Assembly (NCBI GenBank): GCA_031279965.1
Contig: JAITHM010000028.1
Coordinates: 1 to 14,473 of the forward strand
DNA: 14,473 nucleotides
Reading direction: 5' to 3'
Source of the DNA: Spirochaetaceae bacterium
GTDB taxonomy: Bacteria; Spirochaetota; Spirochaetia; Treponematales; Breznakiellaceae
In this document: piece by piece, positions 1-6,306 of the stretch
Position numbering within the stretch: the stretch's first letter is position 1
Layout of the letters: the number at the start of each line of letters is the position of its first letter
Made by a program: the position numbers and the translations under genes
The notes under the pieces: model-generated
Told to the model about the DNA's origin: nothing
The model's input: only the letters and a program-made list of their open reading frames with translations
The model's database searches: none

Positions 1-291
1 GCCACAAAGAACAATTACGAACTGGAAACCGGAAACCTCATAGTGGAAACCTTCCAAAAAGGCGGCCTCGACCCCGCCTCCAGCAGCATGGTTTTGGTCG
101 CCGGGCACGGCCCTTTCACGTGGGGCGAGAGCGCCTCCGCCTCTGTCTATAACGCCGCCGTGCTGGAGGAAATCTGCAAGATCGCCCTACTGACGCGCCT
201 GCTTGACCCCGAAGCCAAACCGCTACCCGAGCACATCACGCGCAAACACTGGGAGCGCAAACACGGCCAGAGCGCCTACTACGGACAGTAG
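1..291 (+). CDS. araD: L-ribulose-5-phosphate 4-epimerase, C-terminal part (gene begins before the window)
   Basis: The frame is open from base 1 to a TAG at 289-291, giving the last 96 residues of the protein. The fragment matches the end of the class II aldolase/epimerase AraD, which interconverts L-ribulose 5-phosphate and D-xylulose 5-phosphate in cytosolic arabinose catabolism. Visible landmarks are the GHGPFTWG segment, whose His corresponds to the third zinc ligand (His171 of the E. coli enzyme), and the ending GQSAYYGQ, which carries the Tyr that acts as catalytic acid/base across the subunit interface. The ending at YYGQ is typical, so the 3' end looks intact. An internal ATG at base 43 is not the start, because family homology (YELETGNLIVETF) continues upstream of it. 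G+C is high, 81 of 120 bases at 61-180. SgbE and UlaF are close relatives with the same chemistry and cannot be fully excluded. Confidence 0.9.
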   Translation, partial: ATKNNYELETGNLIVETFQKGGLDPASSSMVLVAGHGPFTWGESASASVYNAAVLEEICKIALLTRLLDPEAKPLPEHITRKHWERKHGQSAYYGQ

Positions 292-293
292 GC

Positions 294-405
294 CAGTTGA
301 CAGTGGACAGTGGACAGCATCTATGCCGGTAGATGTTACCTCTCGCTGACAAGACAGAATACCACTGTCCACTAACCACTGCCCACTGTCCACTGTTTAT
401 TGTCC
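294..405. repeat. Inverted array of CAGTGGA-type heptamers
   Basis: The left arm (294-317) is three and a half tandem heptamers: CAGTTGA, CAGTGGA, CAGTGGA, CAG. The right arm (362-405) carries the same heptamer in the opposite orientation about five times, with an interruption around 374-382. Bases 300-313 are perfectly complementary to 383-396 (14 bp), and 302-313 can pair instead with 362-373 (12 bp), so two alternative hairpins are possible. The array lies between the araD stop and the cheR promoter. It could act as a transcription barrier or processing site for the araD mRNA, or it may simply be a dispersed repeat. There is no classic stem with an immediate T-run, so I do not call it an intrinsic terminator. 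Confidence 0.8.
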
Positions 406-443
406 GCAGGCCATCCTCCAAAAATCTCACTTCACTCTAAGAC

Positions 444-472
444 TTGACAGCAGTGTGGGAAGCATATAAAAT
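444..472 (+). promoter_or_regulatory. Sigma-70-type promoter of cheR
   Basis: A perfect -35 hexamer TTGACA (444-449) is followed by a 17-base spacer and TAAAAT (467-472) as -10; TATAAA at 465-470 is an alternative with a 15-base spacer. With the 17-base arrangement transcription would begin about base 478-480, which is the cheR start codon itself. That implies a leaderless or nearly leaderless message. Confidence 0.7.
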
Positions 473-478
473 CATTTA

Positions 479-1300
479 ATGCTTGATGCGAATTTTTTTA
501 CAGATGCGGATTTTGAAAACTACCGGAGTTTGCTTTACAAAGAAAGCGGCATTAATTTTACGGCGACAAATAAACCTATTCTAGTACAAAGACTCCGTGT
601 CCGTCTGCAGGAATGTAATGTTCCTACCGCAAAAGCATATTTTGAGACTATTTCAACAAATAAAGAAGAACTTAAACTTTTTCTTGATGCAATAACAACG
701 AATCTTACTTGGTTTTTTCGTAATCAACCGCATTTTGACGCGCTGGAAAAGTTCGTGCTCCCAGAGTTAATAAAAGAAAAAAAACTTAAAGGTGATTTTA
801 CGGTGCGAATCTGGAGCGCCGGTTGTTCATCGGGCGAAGAACCATATACGATAGCAATGCTTCTTGCCGAAAAACTTTCTCTGCCGTGGCAATTTGAGAT
901 TGTGGCAAGCGATTTAAGCCTTAAATGCCTTATGTCGGCGAAAGAAGGATTTTACGAAAAGCCGCGTATTTCCGGTGTGCCGGATGGGTATCTTAAAAAA
1001 TATTTTGATGAAGTAGCAGGCGGTTATAAAATAAAAGAGTTTTTAAAATCCCGGATAAAGTTTGACTATCACAATCTTAAAAATGCGTCGCCTTGGCAGA
1101 ATTTTGACATAATTTTTTGCAGAAATGTACTTATTTATTTTGACGAAGCAGCTCAACTTGAAGTAGTAAATCATTTTTGGAACTCGATGCATCCTAAAGC
1201 ATTTCTCTATATCGGACATAGTGAATCGCTTTTTGGCATGAAAACACAATTTGAATTTGTAAAAACAGAGTGGACGACGCTCTATAAAAAATGGAAATAA
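479..1300 (+). CDS. cheR: Chemotaxis protein methyltransferase CheR
   Basis: This 273-residue protein is a CheR-type methyltransferase. CheR transfers a methyl group from S-adenosylmethionine to glutamates of chemoreceptors in the cytoplasm, the opposite of CheB. The N-terminal helical domain (about residues 8-75) ends in TTNLTWFFR (73-81), the family's TTN-T-FFR signature. The methyltransferase domain follows, with the SAM loop IWSAGCSSGEEPYT (111-124), the acidic ASD at 143-145 and CRNVLIYF (214-221). Length is normal for a CheR without TPR repeats. ATG 479 is the first start after the in-frame TAA at 467-469. No good ribosome binding site lies at normal distance; GGGAAG (457-462) is 16 bases away. 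The gene is 13 bases ahead of cheB, so the two should form an operon. Sampled lines are only about 34% G+C, clearly lower than the genes on either side. Confidence 0.95.
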   Translation: MLDANFFTDADFENYRSLLYKESGINFTATNKPILVQRLRVRLQECNVPTAKAYFETISTNKEELKLFLDAITTNLTWFFRNQPHFDALEKFVLPELIKEKKLKGDFTVRIWSAGCSSGEEPYTIAMLLAEKLSLPWQFEIVASDLSLKCLMSAKEGFYEKPRISGVPDGYLKKYFDEVAGGYKIKEFLKSRIKFDYHNLKNASPWQNFDIIFCRNVLIYFDEAAQLEVVNHFWNSMHPKAFLYIGHSESLFGMKTQFEFVKTEWTTLYKKWK

Positions 1301-1313
1301 ACAGGGTGATGCG

Positions 1314-2405
1314 ATGGCAGATATCAATGTGTTAGTAGTAGATGACTCAGCTTTAATGCGCAAACTGGTAAGCGCCATGATTGATGAACGGCCTGGTCTT
1401 CATGTTGTTGATACTGCAATGAATGGTAAGCTTGCTTTGGAAAAGCTTGCGCGCGTTAAGCCTGATGCAATAGTGCTTGATATTGAAATGCCTGAAATGA
1501 ATGGCGTTGAATTTCTTAAAGAACGCAAAAGACGCGGCATCAATATTCCTGTTATCATCCTTTCATCGGTTGCTGAAAAAGGTGCGGCCGTAACAATGCG
1601 CTGTCTTGATCTTGGCGCAAGCGATTTTGTAACAAAACCATCCGGTTCAATTTCAACTGATATTGCTACAGTAAAAGACCAGGTGAACGAGATGCTTCTT
1701 GCTTACGGACGGCGCTATCAGCGTCGTTTTAAAAATGCGGTAATACCGGCGCCTGATCCGGCAGTTCACGTCACTGCAGAAGATGGATCCGGCAGAAAGA
1801 TCACGCCGCTTCTTAAGCCAGGCCGCATGGAGCTCATCGTGCTGGGAATCTCGACAGGCGGGCCTGATGCGCTTAGGGTTGTGTTTGCCAATCTTGACAA
1901 ACACCTTAATCTTCCCATGCTTGTCGTTCAGCATATGCCGGCCGGCTTTACCCTAGAGTTTGCTCACAGCCTTGACAGAATTTGTCCGCTCGAAGTAAAA
2001 GAAGCAGAAGAAGGTGACGAAGTGCTTCCCGGCAGAATACTCATTGCCGAAGGCTCTAGACATCTTGAAGTTGAACGGCAGGCGGGAAATGGCATTGTGC
2101 ATCTTACCAATGCGCCGCTTGTGAGCGGACACAGGCCTTCTGTTGATGTGCTTTTTCTTTCGGCTGCAATGGCGTATCACAACCATGTGCTGGGCGTTAT
2201 CATGACAGGCATGGGCCGTGACGGCGCGACACAGCTTGGTTCAATTTACCGCGAAGGCGGCCTGACGCTGGGACAAGACGAAGCAAGCTCAATAGTCTAT
2301 GGAATGCCCCGCATTGCTTACGAGATGGGACACGTTATGGAACAAGTGCCGCTTGAACGTATGGGACAGCGAATTTCAGAAGTTGCTAAAAGATCCCACC
2401 TATAA
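1314..2405 (+). CDS. cheB: Chemotaxis response regulator protein-glutamate methylesterase CheB
   Basis: This 363-residue CheB has an N-terminal receiver domain and a C-terminal methylesterase. CheB removes methyl groups from chemoreceptors, and deamidates some receptor glutamines, once phosphorylated by CheA. The receiver (about 4-122) has the acidic pair D10-D11, phospho-acceptor D56 in VLDIEMP, the S84/S85 region and K108. A linker (about 125-170) leads to the esterase, with S180 in GISTGGP, H207 in QHMPAGF and D303 in TGMGRDGA. The Ser-His-Asp spacing (27 and 96 residues) nearly equals the E. coli triad at 164, 190 and 286 (26 and 96). The ATG at 1314 is preceded by AGGGTGAT (1303-1310), a Shine-Dalgarno match at close spacing. 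The gene ends 12 bases from the stop codon of the convergent mraY, leaving no room for a terminator. Confidence 0.96.
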   Translation: MADINVLVVDDSALMRKLVSAMIDERPGLHVVDTAMNGKLALEKLARVKPDAIVLDIEMPEMNGVEFLKERKRRGINIPVIILSSVAEKGAAVTMRCLDLGASDFVTKPSGSISTDIATVKDQVNEMLLAYGRRYQRRFKNAVIPAPDPAVHVTAEDGSGRKITPLLKPGRMELIVLGISTGGPDALRVVFANLDKHLNLPMLVVQHMPAGFTLEFAHSLDRICPLEVKEAEEGDEVLPGRILIAEGSRHLEVERQAGNGIVHLTNAPLVSGHRPSVDVLFLSAAMAYHNHVLGVIMTGMGRDGATQLGSIYREGGLTLGQDEASSIVYGMPRIAYEMGHVMEQVPLERMGQRISEVAKRSHL

Positions 2406-2417
2406 AGTTTTGGCAGG

Positions 2418-3494
2418 CTATTGTATTTTAATTGTTGAAAGGGCAATGATAGCAAAAAGTCCGCCAAGTATCCAAAAACGGGTTACAACTTTAGTTTCTT
2501 GCCAGCCTGACATTTCAAAATGATGATGAAGCGGCGCCATCTTAAAAACCCGTTTTCTTTTGTATTTGAAAACAATCACTTGAATAATCACTGATGCCGC
2601 TTCAAGAACAAAAACACCGCCAATGATCAGAATAAGAATTTCTTTTTTGATAATAAGTGAAATAGTTGCAATAACACCGCCAAGTGAAAGACTTCCTACG
2701 TCACCCATAAATACTTCTGCGGGATGGGCATTAAACCAAAGAAACCCAACACATGCGCCCAGCGCGGCAAGACAAAATACAGTCAATTCGCCTGCTTCGG
2801 GTATGTATGGAATGTTAAGATACGCTGAATAATCAGCACGCCCGGTAAGATAGGTGAGTATGGCCAGCGTCCCAAAAACAAAGAGCAAAAGACCTGTGGC
2901 AAGCCCGTCAAGCCCATCGGTAAGATTTACCGCATTACTTTCCCCAACAAGCAAAAGAACAGCAAAAGGTATCCACCATACGCCCATGTCGATAATTGGG
3001 GTCTTAAAAAACGGCACATACAGGGCTGTGCTTCCTTCACCAGAGAAATAGAGCATAAGCACAACGCTCACAGCCACAACAAACTGACCGGCAAGCTTTG
3101 CCCACACCGGCAGGCCATCAGAATTGTGCGCCCGGAGCTTAAGATAATCATCAAGGAATCCAACGGCGGCAAACCCAAGAAAAGCGCCTATTGTAAGCAA
3201 CACCTTAAAACTATGAAGATTTTGCCAGAACAACATTGAGATAAGAACGCTTAGGATGATCATAAGACCGCCCATTGTCGGGGTTCCGCCCTTGATAAGA
3301 TGCGTTGCCGGCCCGTCGTTACGAATCGACTGGCCAATTTTAAGCAGCCTTAATTTTTCAATAATGAATCCGCCAAAGAGACAGCACAACAGAAGCGCCG
3401 TAAGGGCGGCATACGCCCCTCGGAGCGTGATATACTGTATCACATTAAACGGAGTCCACATATATACTAATGGGTAGAGAAATTCAAGAAACAC
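2418..3494 (-). CDS. mraY: Phospho-N-acetylmuramoyl-pentapeptide-transferase MraY
   Basis: MraY transfers phospho-MurNAc-pentapeptide to undecaprenyl phosphate at the inner membrane, making lipid I for peptidoglycan. The polytopic protein shows all family landmarks: NDGPATHLIKGGTPTMGG near residue 60-76, the aspartate pair D115-D116 in GFLDDYLK, NAVNLTDGLDG (187-197), D265 in FMGDVGS and MAPLHHHFE (319-327). I choose the GTG at 3494 because it gives 358 residues and puts the aspartate pair at 115/116, exactly as in E. coli MraY; it has a weak GGA seven bases upstream. Another in-frame GTG at 3530 would add 12 residues without homology, and an ATG at 3461 would cut into the first segment. The gene stands outside any division/cell-wall cluster in this window. 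DUF2147 lies 74 bases upstream on the same strand. Confidence 0.95.
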   Translation of the reverse strand: MFLEFLYPLVYMWTPFNVIQYITLRGAYAALTALLLCCLFGGFIIEKLRLLKIGQSIRNDGPATHLIKGGTPTMGGLMIILSVLISMLFWQNLHSFKVLLTIGAFLGFAAVGFLDDYLKLRAHNSDGLPVWAKLAGQFVVAVSVVLMLYFSGEGSTALYVPFFKTPIIDMGVWWIPFAVLLLVGESNAVNLTDGLDGLATGLLLFVFGTLAILTYLTGRADYSAYLNIPYIPEAGELTVFCLAALGACVGFLWFNAHPAEVFMGDVGSLSLGGVIATISLIIKKEILILIIGGVFVLEAASVIIQVIVFKYKRKRVFKMAPLHHHFEMSGWQETKVVTRFWILGGLFAIIALSTIKIQ

Positions 3495-3568
3495 ACTTTT
3501 ATCCAGATTGCATAATAACCGGCAAACCACTCATACGTCTACCAGTCTTCGAAACTGCCATAAAATTA

Positions 3569-4078
3569 TTATTTCAAACTTGAAGCATTTTCACGGCTTG
3601 TTTTTTGCCAGAATTGACTGCGGCCTACGCCTAATCCTATTTCGCCGCGCATTTCAAGTGTTTCTCCACGGCTTTTGTCCGTGGGATGCTTCGCGTGATA
3701 GGTAATTTTACATTTATAAAGACTGCCGGTATTAGGATCTACAATGCTGCCGCCGCTCCAGATACCGCGTTCTTCGGCAGAAAGGCCGTAAATCCATGGT
3801 GTGCCAACGATTTTCATCATGCGAACATTTCCCGCAACTGGAAAATCGCGGTAATTTTCCTTACATTTTTCCGCAAGAATATCTTGAGAAAACCCGGCAA
3901 TAGAAAGTATCTTCCCAAATAATTTTCCATTCACCACATATATTTCCCAGCCGGCTGTTGCTTTGCCGGTTTTATCGTCAATACTGATCCAAAAACCCTC
4001 GCAAGGATCTGGATCGGCGGCGTGCACAACGCCTGCCATGCCTAAAATAAATACACCTATACAAACAACCTGCTTCAT
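3569..4078 (-). CDS. Secreted DUF2147 family protein
   Basis: This 169-residue protein starts with a signal peptide (MKQVVCIGVFILGMAGVVHA, residues 1-20, predicted cleavage after the last Ala) and continues with a DUF2147 domain. Visible family features are EGFWISIDDKTGK, WEIYVVNGKLFGKI, GSIVDPNTGSLYKCKI and the closing MRGEIGLGVGRSQFWQK. DUF2147 proteins are small beta-rich exported proteins of unknown function, so location (periplasm or cell surface) is better supported than role. The ATG at 4078 is preferred because a GGGGGT ribosome binding site lies about seven bases upstream and the signal peptide begins there; the frame stays open to 4216, but that extension is not family-like and overlaps the upstream gene. 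The upstream gene on the same strand ends 85 bases away, so cotranscription is possible. Confidence 0.85.
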   Translation of the reverse strand: MKQVVCIGVFILGMAGVVHAADPDPCEGFWISIDDKTGKATAGWEIYVVNGKLFGKILSIAGFSQDILAEKCKENYRDFPVAGNVRMMKIVGTPWIYGLSAEERGIWSGGSIVDPNTGSLYKCKITYHAKHPTDKSRGETLEMRGEIGLGVGRSQFWQKTSRENASSLK

Positions 4079-4163
4079 ATTTTTACCCCCGTAAAACTGT
4101 TTTAGCATATCTTCCAAAAAACTCAGCGTCAACCTGCCGCAGCTGCCTGGCAATGAGCCTGAC

Positions 4164-4562
4164 TTATGCGGAGGCAGAAACAAAACTTCCTGCAGGGACT
4201 GCCGCACTTGGGGCATAGGGCATGACGGTGCTGGCTGCTTGTGCCGTCTTCATCTGCTTGCGTAATTCTTCGATGAGCGCGTCAATTTGTTCTTCGCTTG
4301 ATACATCAGAATCGGTAAATTGCGATGCTATTGCCTGATTCTTTCGAAGCTGGGAAAGACGCTCTATAAGCGTATCAAGTATTTTAAGTTTTGTAACGGC
4401 GGCACCCTGCACTCCATCCGGTGCGGGAATTCCTGATACATGCTTAAAATGAGCGTAAATATAGTTTGCAGGCCGAACAGGCACTGTAGTCCGGGTGCTG
4501 TCTCCGGCGCTGAATATATAAGGCGCGCCAGAAAGCAGCGACGCTGTTACTGGATTAATCAT
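4164..4562 (-). CDS. Small hypothetical protein with a helical, possibly coiled-coil centre
   Basis: I do not recognise this 132-residue protein. It has no signal peptide or membrane segment and no cysteine. The N-terminal third is Pro/Thr/Val-rich; the middle (about 55-112) is helical with heptad-like Leu/Ile spacing (KLKILDTLIERLSQLRK, then EEQIDALIEELRKQMK); the tail is an Ala/Ser/Pro low-complexity stretch ending VSASA. This layout fits a small structural or adaptor protein, but no function can be assigned. The ATG at 4562 is chosen over an in-frame ATG at 4583 because the strong AGAGGGGAT sits just upstream of 4562 and nothing comparable precedes 4583. It is divergent from rsmE across 141 bases and upstream of the DUF2147 gene on the same strand. 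Confidence 0.7.
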   Translation of the reverse strand: MINPVTASLLSGAPYIFSAGDSTRTTVPVRPANYIYAHFKHVSGIPAPDGVQGAAVTKLKILDTLIERLSQLRKNQAIASQFTDSDVSSEEQIDALIEELRKQMKTAQAASTVMPYAPSAAVPAGSFVSASA

Positions 4563-4703
4563 AATATCCCCTCTTGATTCCATTGTCGGAATAAATACGA
4601 AATGCCTTAACCGTCGGCAACTTCATCGCAAGAAAAATATTTTGGGTTTAATTAATCGTTATCTGAAATAATCTTCACACACTCGCCGATAATAAAACAA
4701 ACA
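4563..4703. promoter_or_regulatory. Divergent intergenic region between the 4562 gene and rsmE
   Basis: These 141 AT-rich bases must hold promoters in both directions. Towards rsmE a GATAAT hexamer (4688-4693) ends ten bases before the ATG; the best -35 is poor (CTGAAA 4663-4668, 19-base spacer). Towards the minus-strand gene, TTGCCG (complement of 4615-4620) and TATTTA (complement of 4592-4597) are 17 bases apart, a weak match. Neither is convincing beyond the rsmE -10. Confidence 0.4.
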
Positions 4704-5483
4704 ATGAAGCAATTTATCTTACACTCCATGCCAGATGCCGAAGGTCATGTGGTACTTACCGGCAAAGACTACCACTATCTTGCCCGCGTCCGCCGTCTGT
4801 GCGAAGGCGAGACTTTTAGTGCAACGCTCCCTTCAGGGCATCGCGTGCAGGCCAAAGCGCTTGCCGTTACCAGGGAGCACATTCTTCTGGACATAGTAAA
4901 TACAGCGGATGGCCTGCCGGATAAATCAGAAAAATCCCTTCCGCATATTGTGCTTATTCAGGCTCTTCCTCAGGGATCGAAAATGGATCTTATTGTCCGG
5001 CAGGCGGCAGAATGCGGGGTTGCAGAAATCGTTCCTTTTGTTGCGGCGCGTTCAGTGCGGCGGTGCGGCGAAACTCAAACAGAGCGCTGGCGGCGGATAA
5101 TTCGGGCAGGCCGCGAACAGAGCGGCTCAACGGTTGATACACATGTCCGTGAGCCTGTAGAGCACGAGGAATTGTTTGAAATCTGGAAGGAGTTCCATGC
5201 TGCCGATGTAAGCTGTATTGGAATACTGCTGCATACTACACCTCTTGCGCAGTGTACACTTCATGATTATCTTACAGAAAACATAACACTGATAGCACTG
5301 GTAGTTGGACCTGAAGGCGGGTTTTCACCGGAAGAAGCAAAGTCGTTTATTAGTCACGGATTTAAGCCGCTGTCGCTGGGCCGTACAGTTTTACGGACGG
5401 AAACTGCGGCGCTTTTTGCTATTGCCGCTGTTCAAATAATGTTAATGGAGAAGGGATCATGGAAGCATACTGCGAAAGAATAG
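4704..5483 (+). CDS. rsmE: 16S rRNA (uracil(1498)-N(3))-methyltransferase RsmE
   Basis: RsmE methylates N3 of U1498 in 16S rRNA of assembled 30S subunits, using S-adenosylmethionine. The 259-residue protein has the family's N-terminal PUA-like domain (about 1-75, with LTGKDYHYLARVRR near 18-31) and a SPOUT methyltransferase domain. In the latter, KMDLIVRQAAECGVAEIVPF is the conserved helix and strand, GPEGGFSPEE (202-211) is a SAM-binding loop and LSLGRTVLRTETA (223-235) forms the trefoil knot. The ATG at 4704 fits the usual N-terminus, but no Shine-Dalgarno sequence precedes it; with GATAAT at 4688-4693 the transcript may be nearly leaderless. The 3' end overlaps the next gene by 25 bases in another frame, so the two are very probably translated from one mRNA. 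Confidence 0.94.
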   Translation: MKQFILHSMPDAEGHVVLTGKDYHYLARVRRLCEGETFSATLPSGHRVQAKALAVTREHILLDIVNTADGLPDKSEKSLPHIVLIQALPQGSKMDLIVRQAAECGVAEIVPFVAARSVRRCGETQTERWRRIIRAGREQSGSTVDTHVREPVEHEELFEIWKEFHAADVSCIGILLHTTPLAQCTLHDYLTENITLIALVVGPEGGFSPEEAKSFISHGFKPLSLGRTVLRTETAALFAIAAVQIMLMEKGSWKHTAKE

Positions 5484-6211
5484 AATTATTAAAAGTTCCT
5501 ATTGATATAGTTCCCCGGGATAAATTCGAAGACGTCATTTCCGCATTGCTGCGCGGGAGTGAAGGCAAGAACATTGTGCTGCTTTCGTTGTGGGATCTTC
5601 TGCGGGCACGACGGTCTGGTGAATATCGTGAATATATTCAGAATGCGGCGCTTGTTATTCCTATCTCCAAAAGCCTTGTTGGCGGTGCGCGTTTTCTTAC
5701 GGGGAAAACACCGGAACGGTATATGCCGTTTAATTTTATTGTCAATCTTCTTACGATTCTGGAACTACGGGAACGCACTGTATATCTTCTTGGCGGTAAA
5801 ATTCCCGTTCTCACCAAAGCGGAAAAACACATTCGGGAAACTTTCCCCAAACTAAGGATTATTGGGCGTTTTCCCGGCTCGTTCAAAAAACAAAGTGAAG
5901 AAACGCTGATTCAGGTAATTCGTAAATCAGCGCCGTCGTTGCTGCTTGTAAATTCAGGAGTGCACAATGGCGAACGCTGGATTACCCGGAACAGTGCACG
6001 GCTTAACACAGGATTACGTCTTTGGTGCAGTGATATTTTTGATGTATTTGCTGAACGGCGGAGGCGTCCTTCCCGTGTCATGTTTGAAAGCGGCCTTGAA
6101 TGGATAGGCTTCTGCTTCCGTAACCCGCTGCGTATTTTCCGTATATTCCGTTATTTTTACTATAACATTCTGCTCGTCATTTATAAGCTGCGCGGAACTT
6201 CAAATAAATAA
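5459..6211 (+). CDS. WecG/TagA/CpsF-family glycosyltransferase homologue, apparently lacking catalytic residues
   Basis: The 250-residue protein follows the WecG/TagA/CpsF fold pattern: a LLKVPIDIVPRDKFEDVI opening, a central VYLLGGK (Rossmann strand-loop), and a C-terminal region LEWIGFCFRNPLRIFRIFRY followed by a basic/aromatic tail like the membrane-contacting appendage of TagA. Active members transfer ManNAc or ManNAcA to a lipid-linked GlcNAc. Here the usual N-terminal Thr-Leu-Asn aligns with LLS (41-43), the PDG motif with its catalytic Asp aligns with PIS (68-70), and the downstream P-x-QE motif appears as VHNGERW. This suggests an altered function or a non-enzymatic role; the alignment was made by eye. 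The ATG at 5459 has GGAGAAGGG just upstream, inside the end of rsmE. No other cell-wall polymer genes are adjacent. Confidence 0.75.
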   Translation: MEAYCERIELLKVPIDIVPRDKFEDVISALLRGSEGKNIVLLSLWDLLRARRSGEYREYIQNAALVIPISKSLVGGARFLTGKTPERYMPFNFIVNLLTILELRERTVYLLGGKIPVLTKAEKHIRETFPKLRIIGRFPGSFKKQSEETLIQVIRKSAPSLLLVNSGVHNGERWITRNSARLNTGLRLWCSDIFDVFAERRRRPSRVMFESGLEWIGFCFRNPLRIFRIFRYFYYNILLVIYKLRGTSNK

Positions 6212-6306
6212 TAACATGAAGTACAAATTCATGCGATGTGCGGGTAGTACATTTTCCTGTAGTGTACTATGATGGATGTGTGAAGCTGAAGGCAGGCGTT
6301 CAATGG
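6212..6306 (+). promoter_or_regulatory. Two hairpins and an imperfect direct repeat upstream of pstA
   Basis: Two compact inverted repeats lie between the WecG-like stop and pstA: CATGAA (6215-6220) with TTCATG (6228-6233), loop 7; and TAGTACA (6245-6251) with TGTACTA (6263-6269), loop 11. They overlap a direct repeat, AGTACAAATTCATG (6220-6233) and AGTACATTTTCCTG (6246-6259), identical at 11 of 14 positions and offset by 26 bases. The arrangement suits a repressor or activator binding pair or a short RNA structure controlling pstA. No T-run follows either stem, so they are not intrinsic terminators. Confidence 0.5.

Noticed and set aside
236..430. Minus-strand open frame of 64 codons across the heptamer array
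   Set aside because: Its repeated Ser-Gly-Gln-Trp residues are the translation of the tandem heptamers, and it overlaps the end of araD.
4079..4163. Possible terminator between the 4562 gene and the DUF2147 gene
   Set aside because: A T-run is present on the minus strand but only four-base stems precede it.
6238..6306. N-terminal extension of PstA from GTG 6238
   Set aside because: The added 23 residues do not look like PstA and would cover the hairpin region; ATG 6307 gives the normal length.
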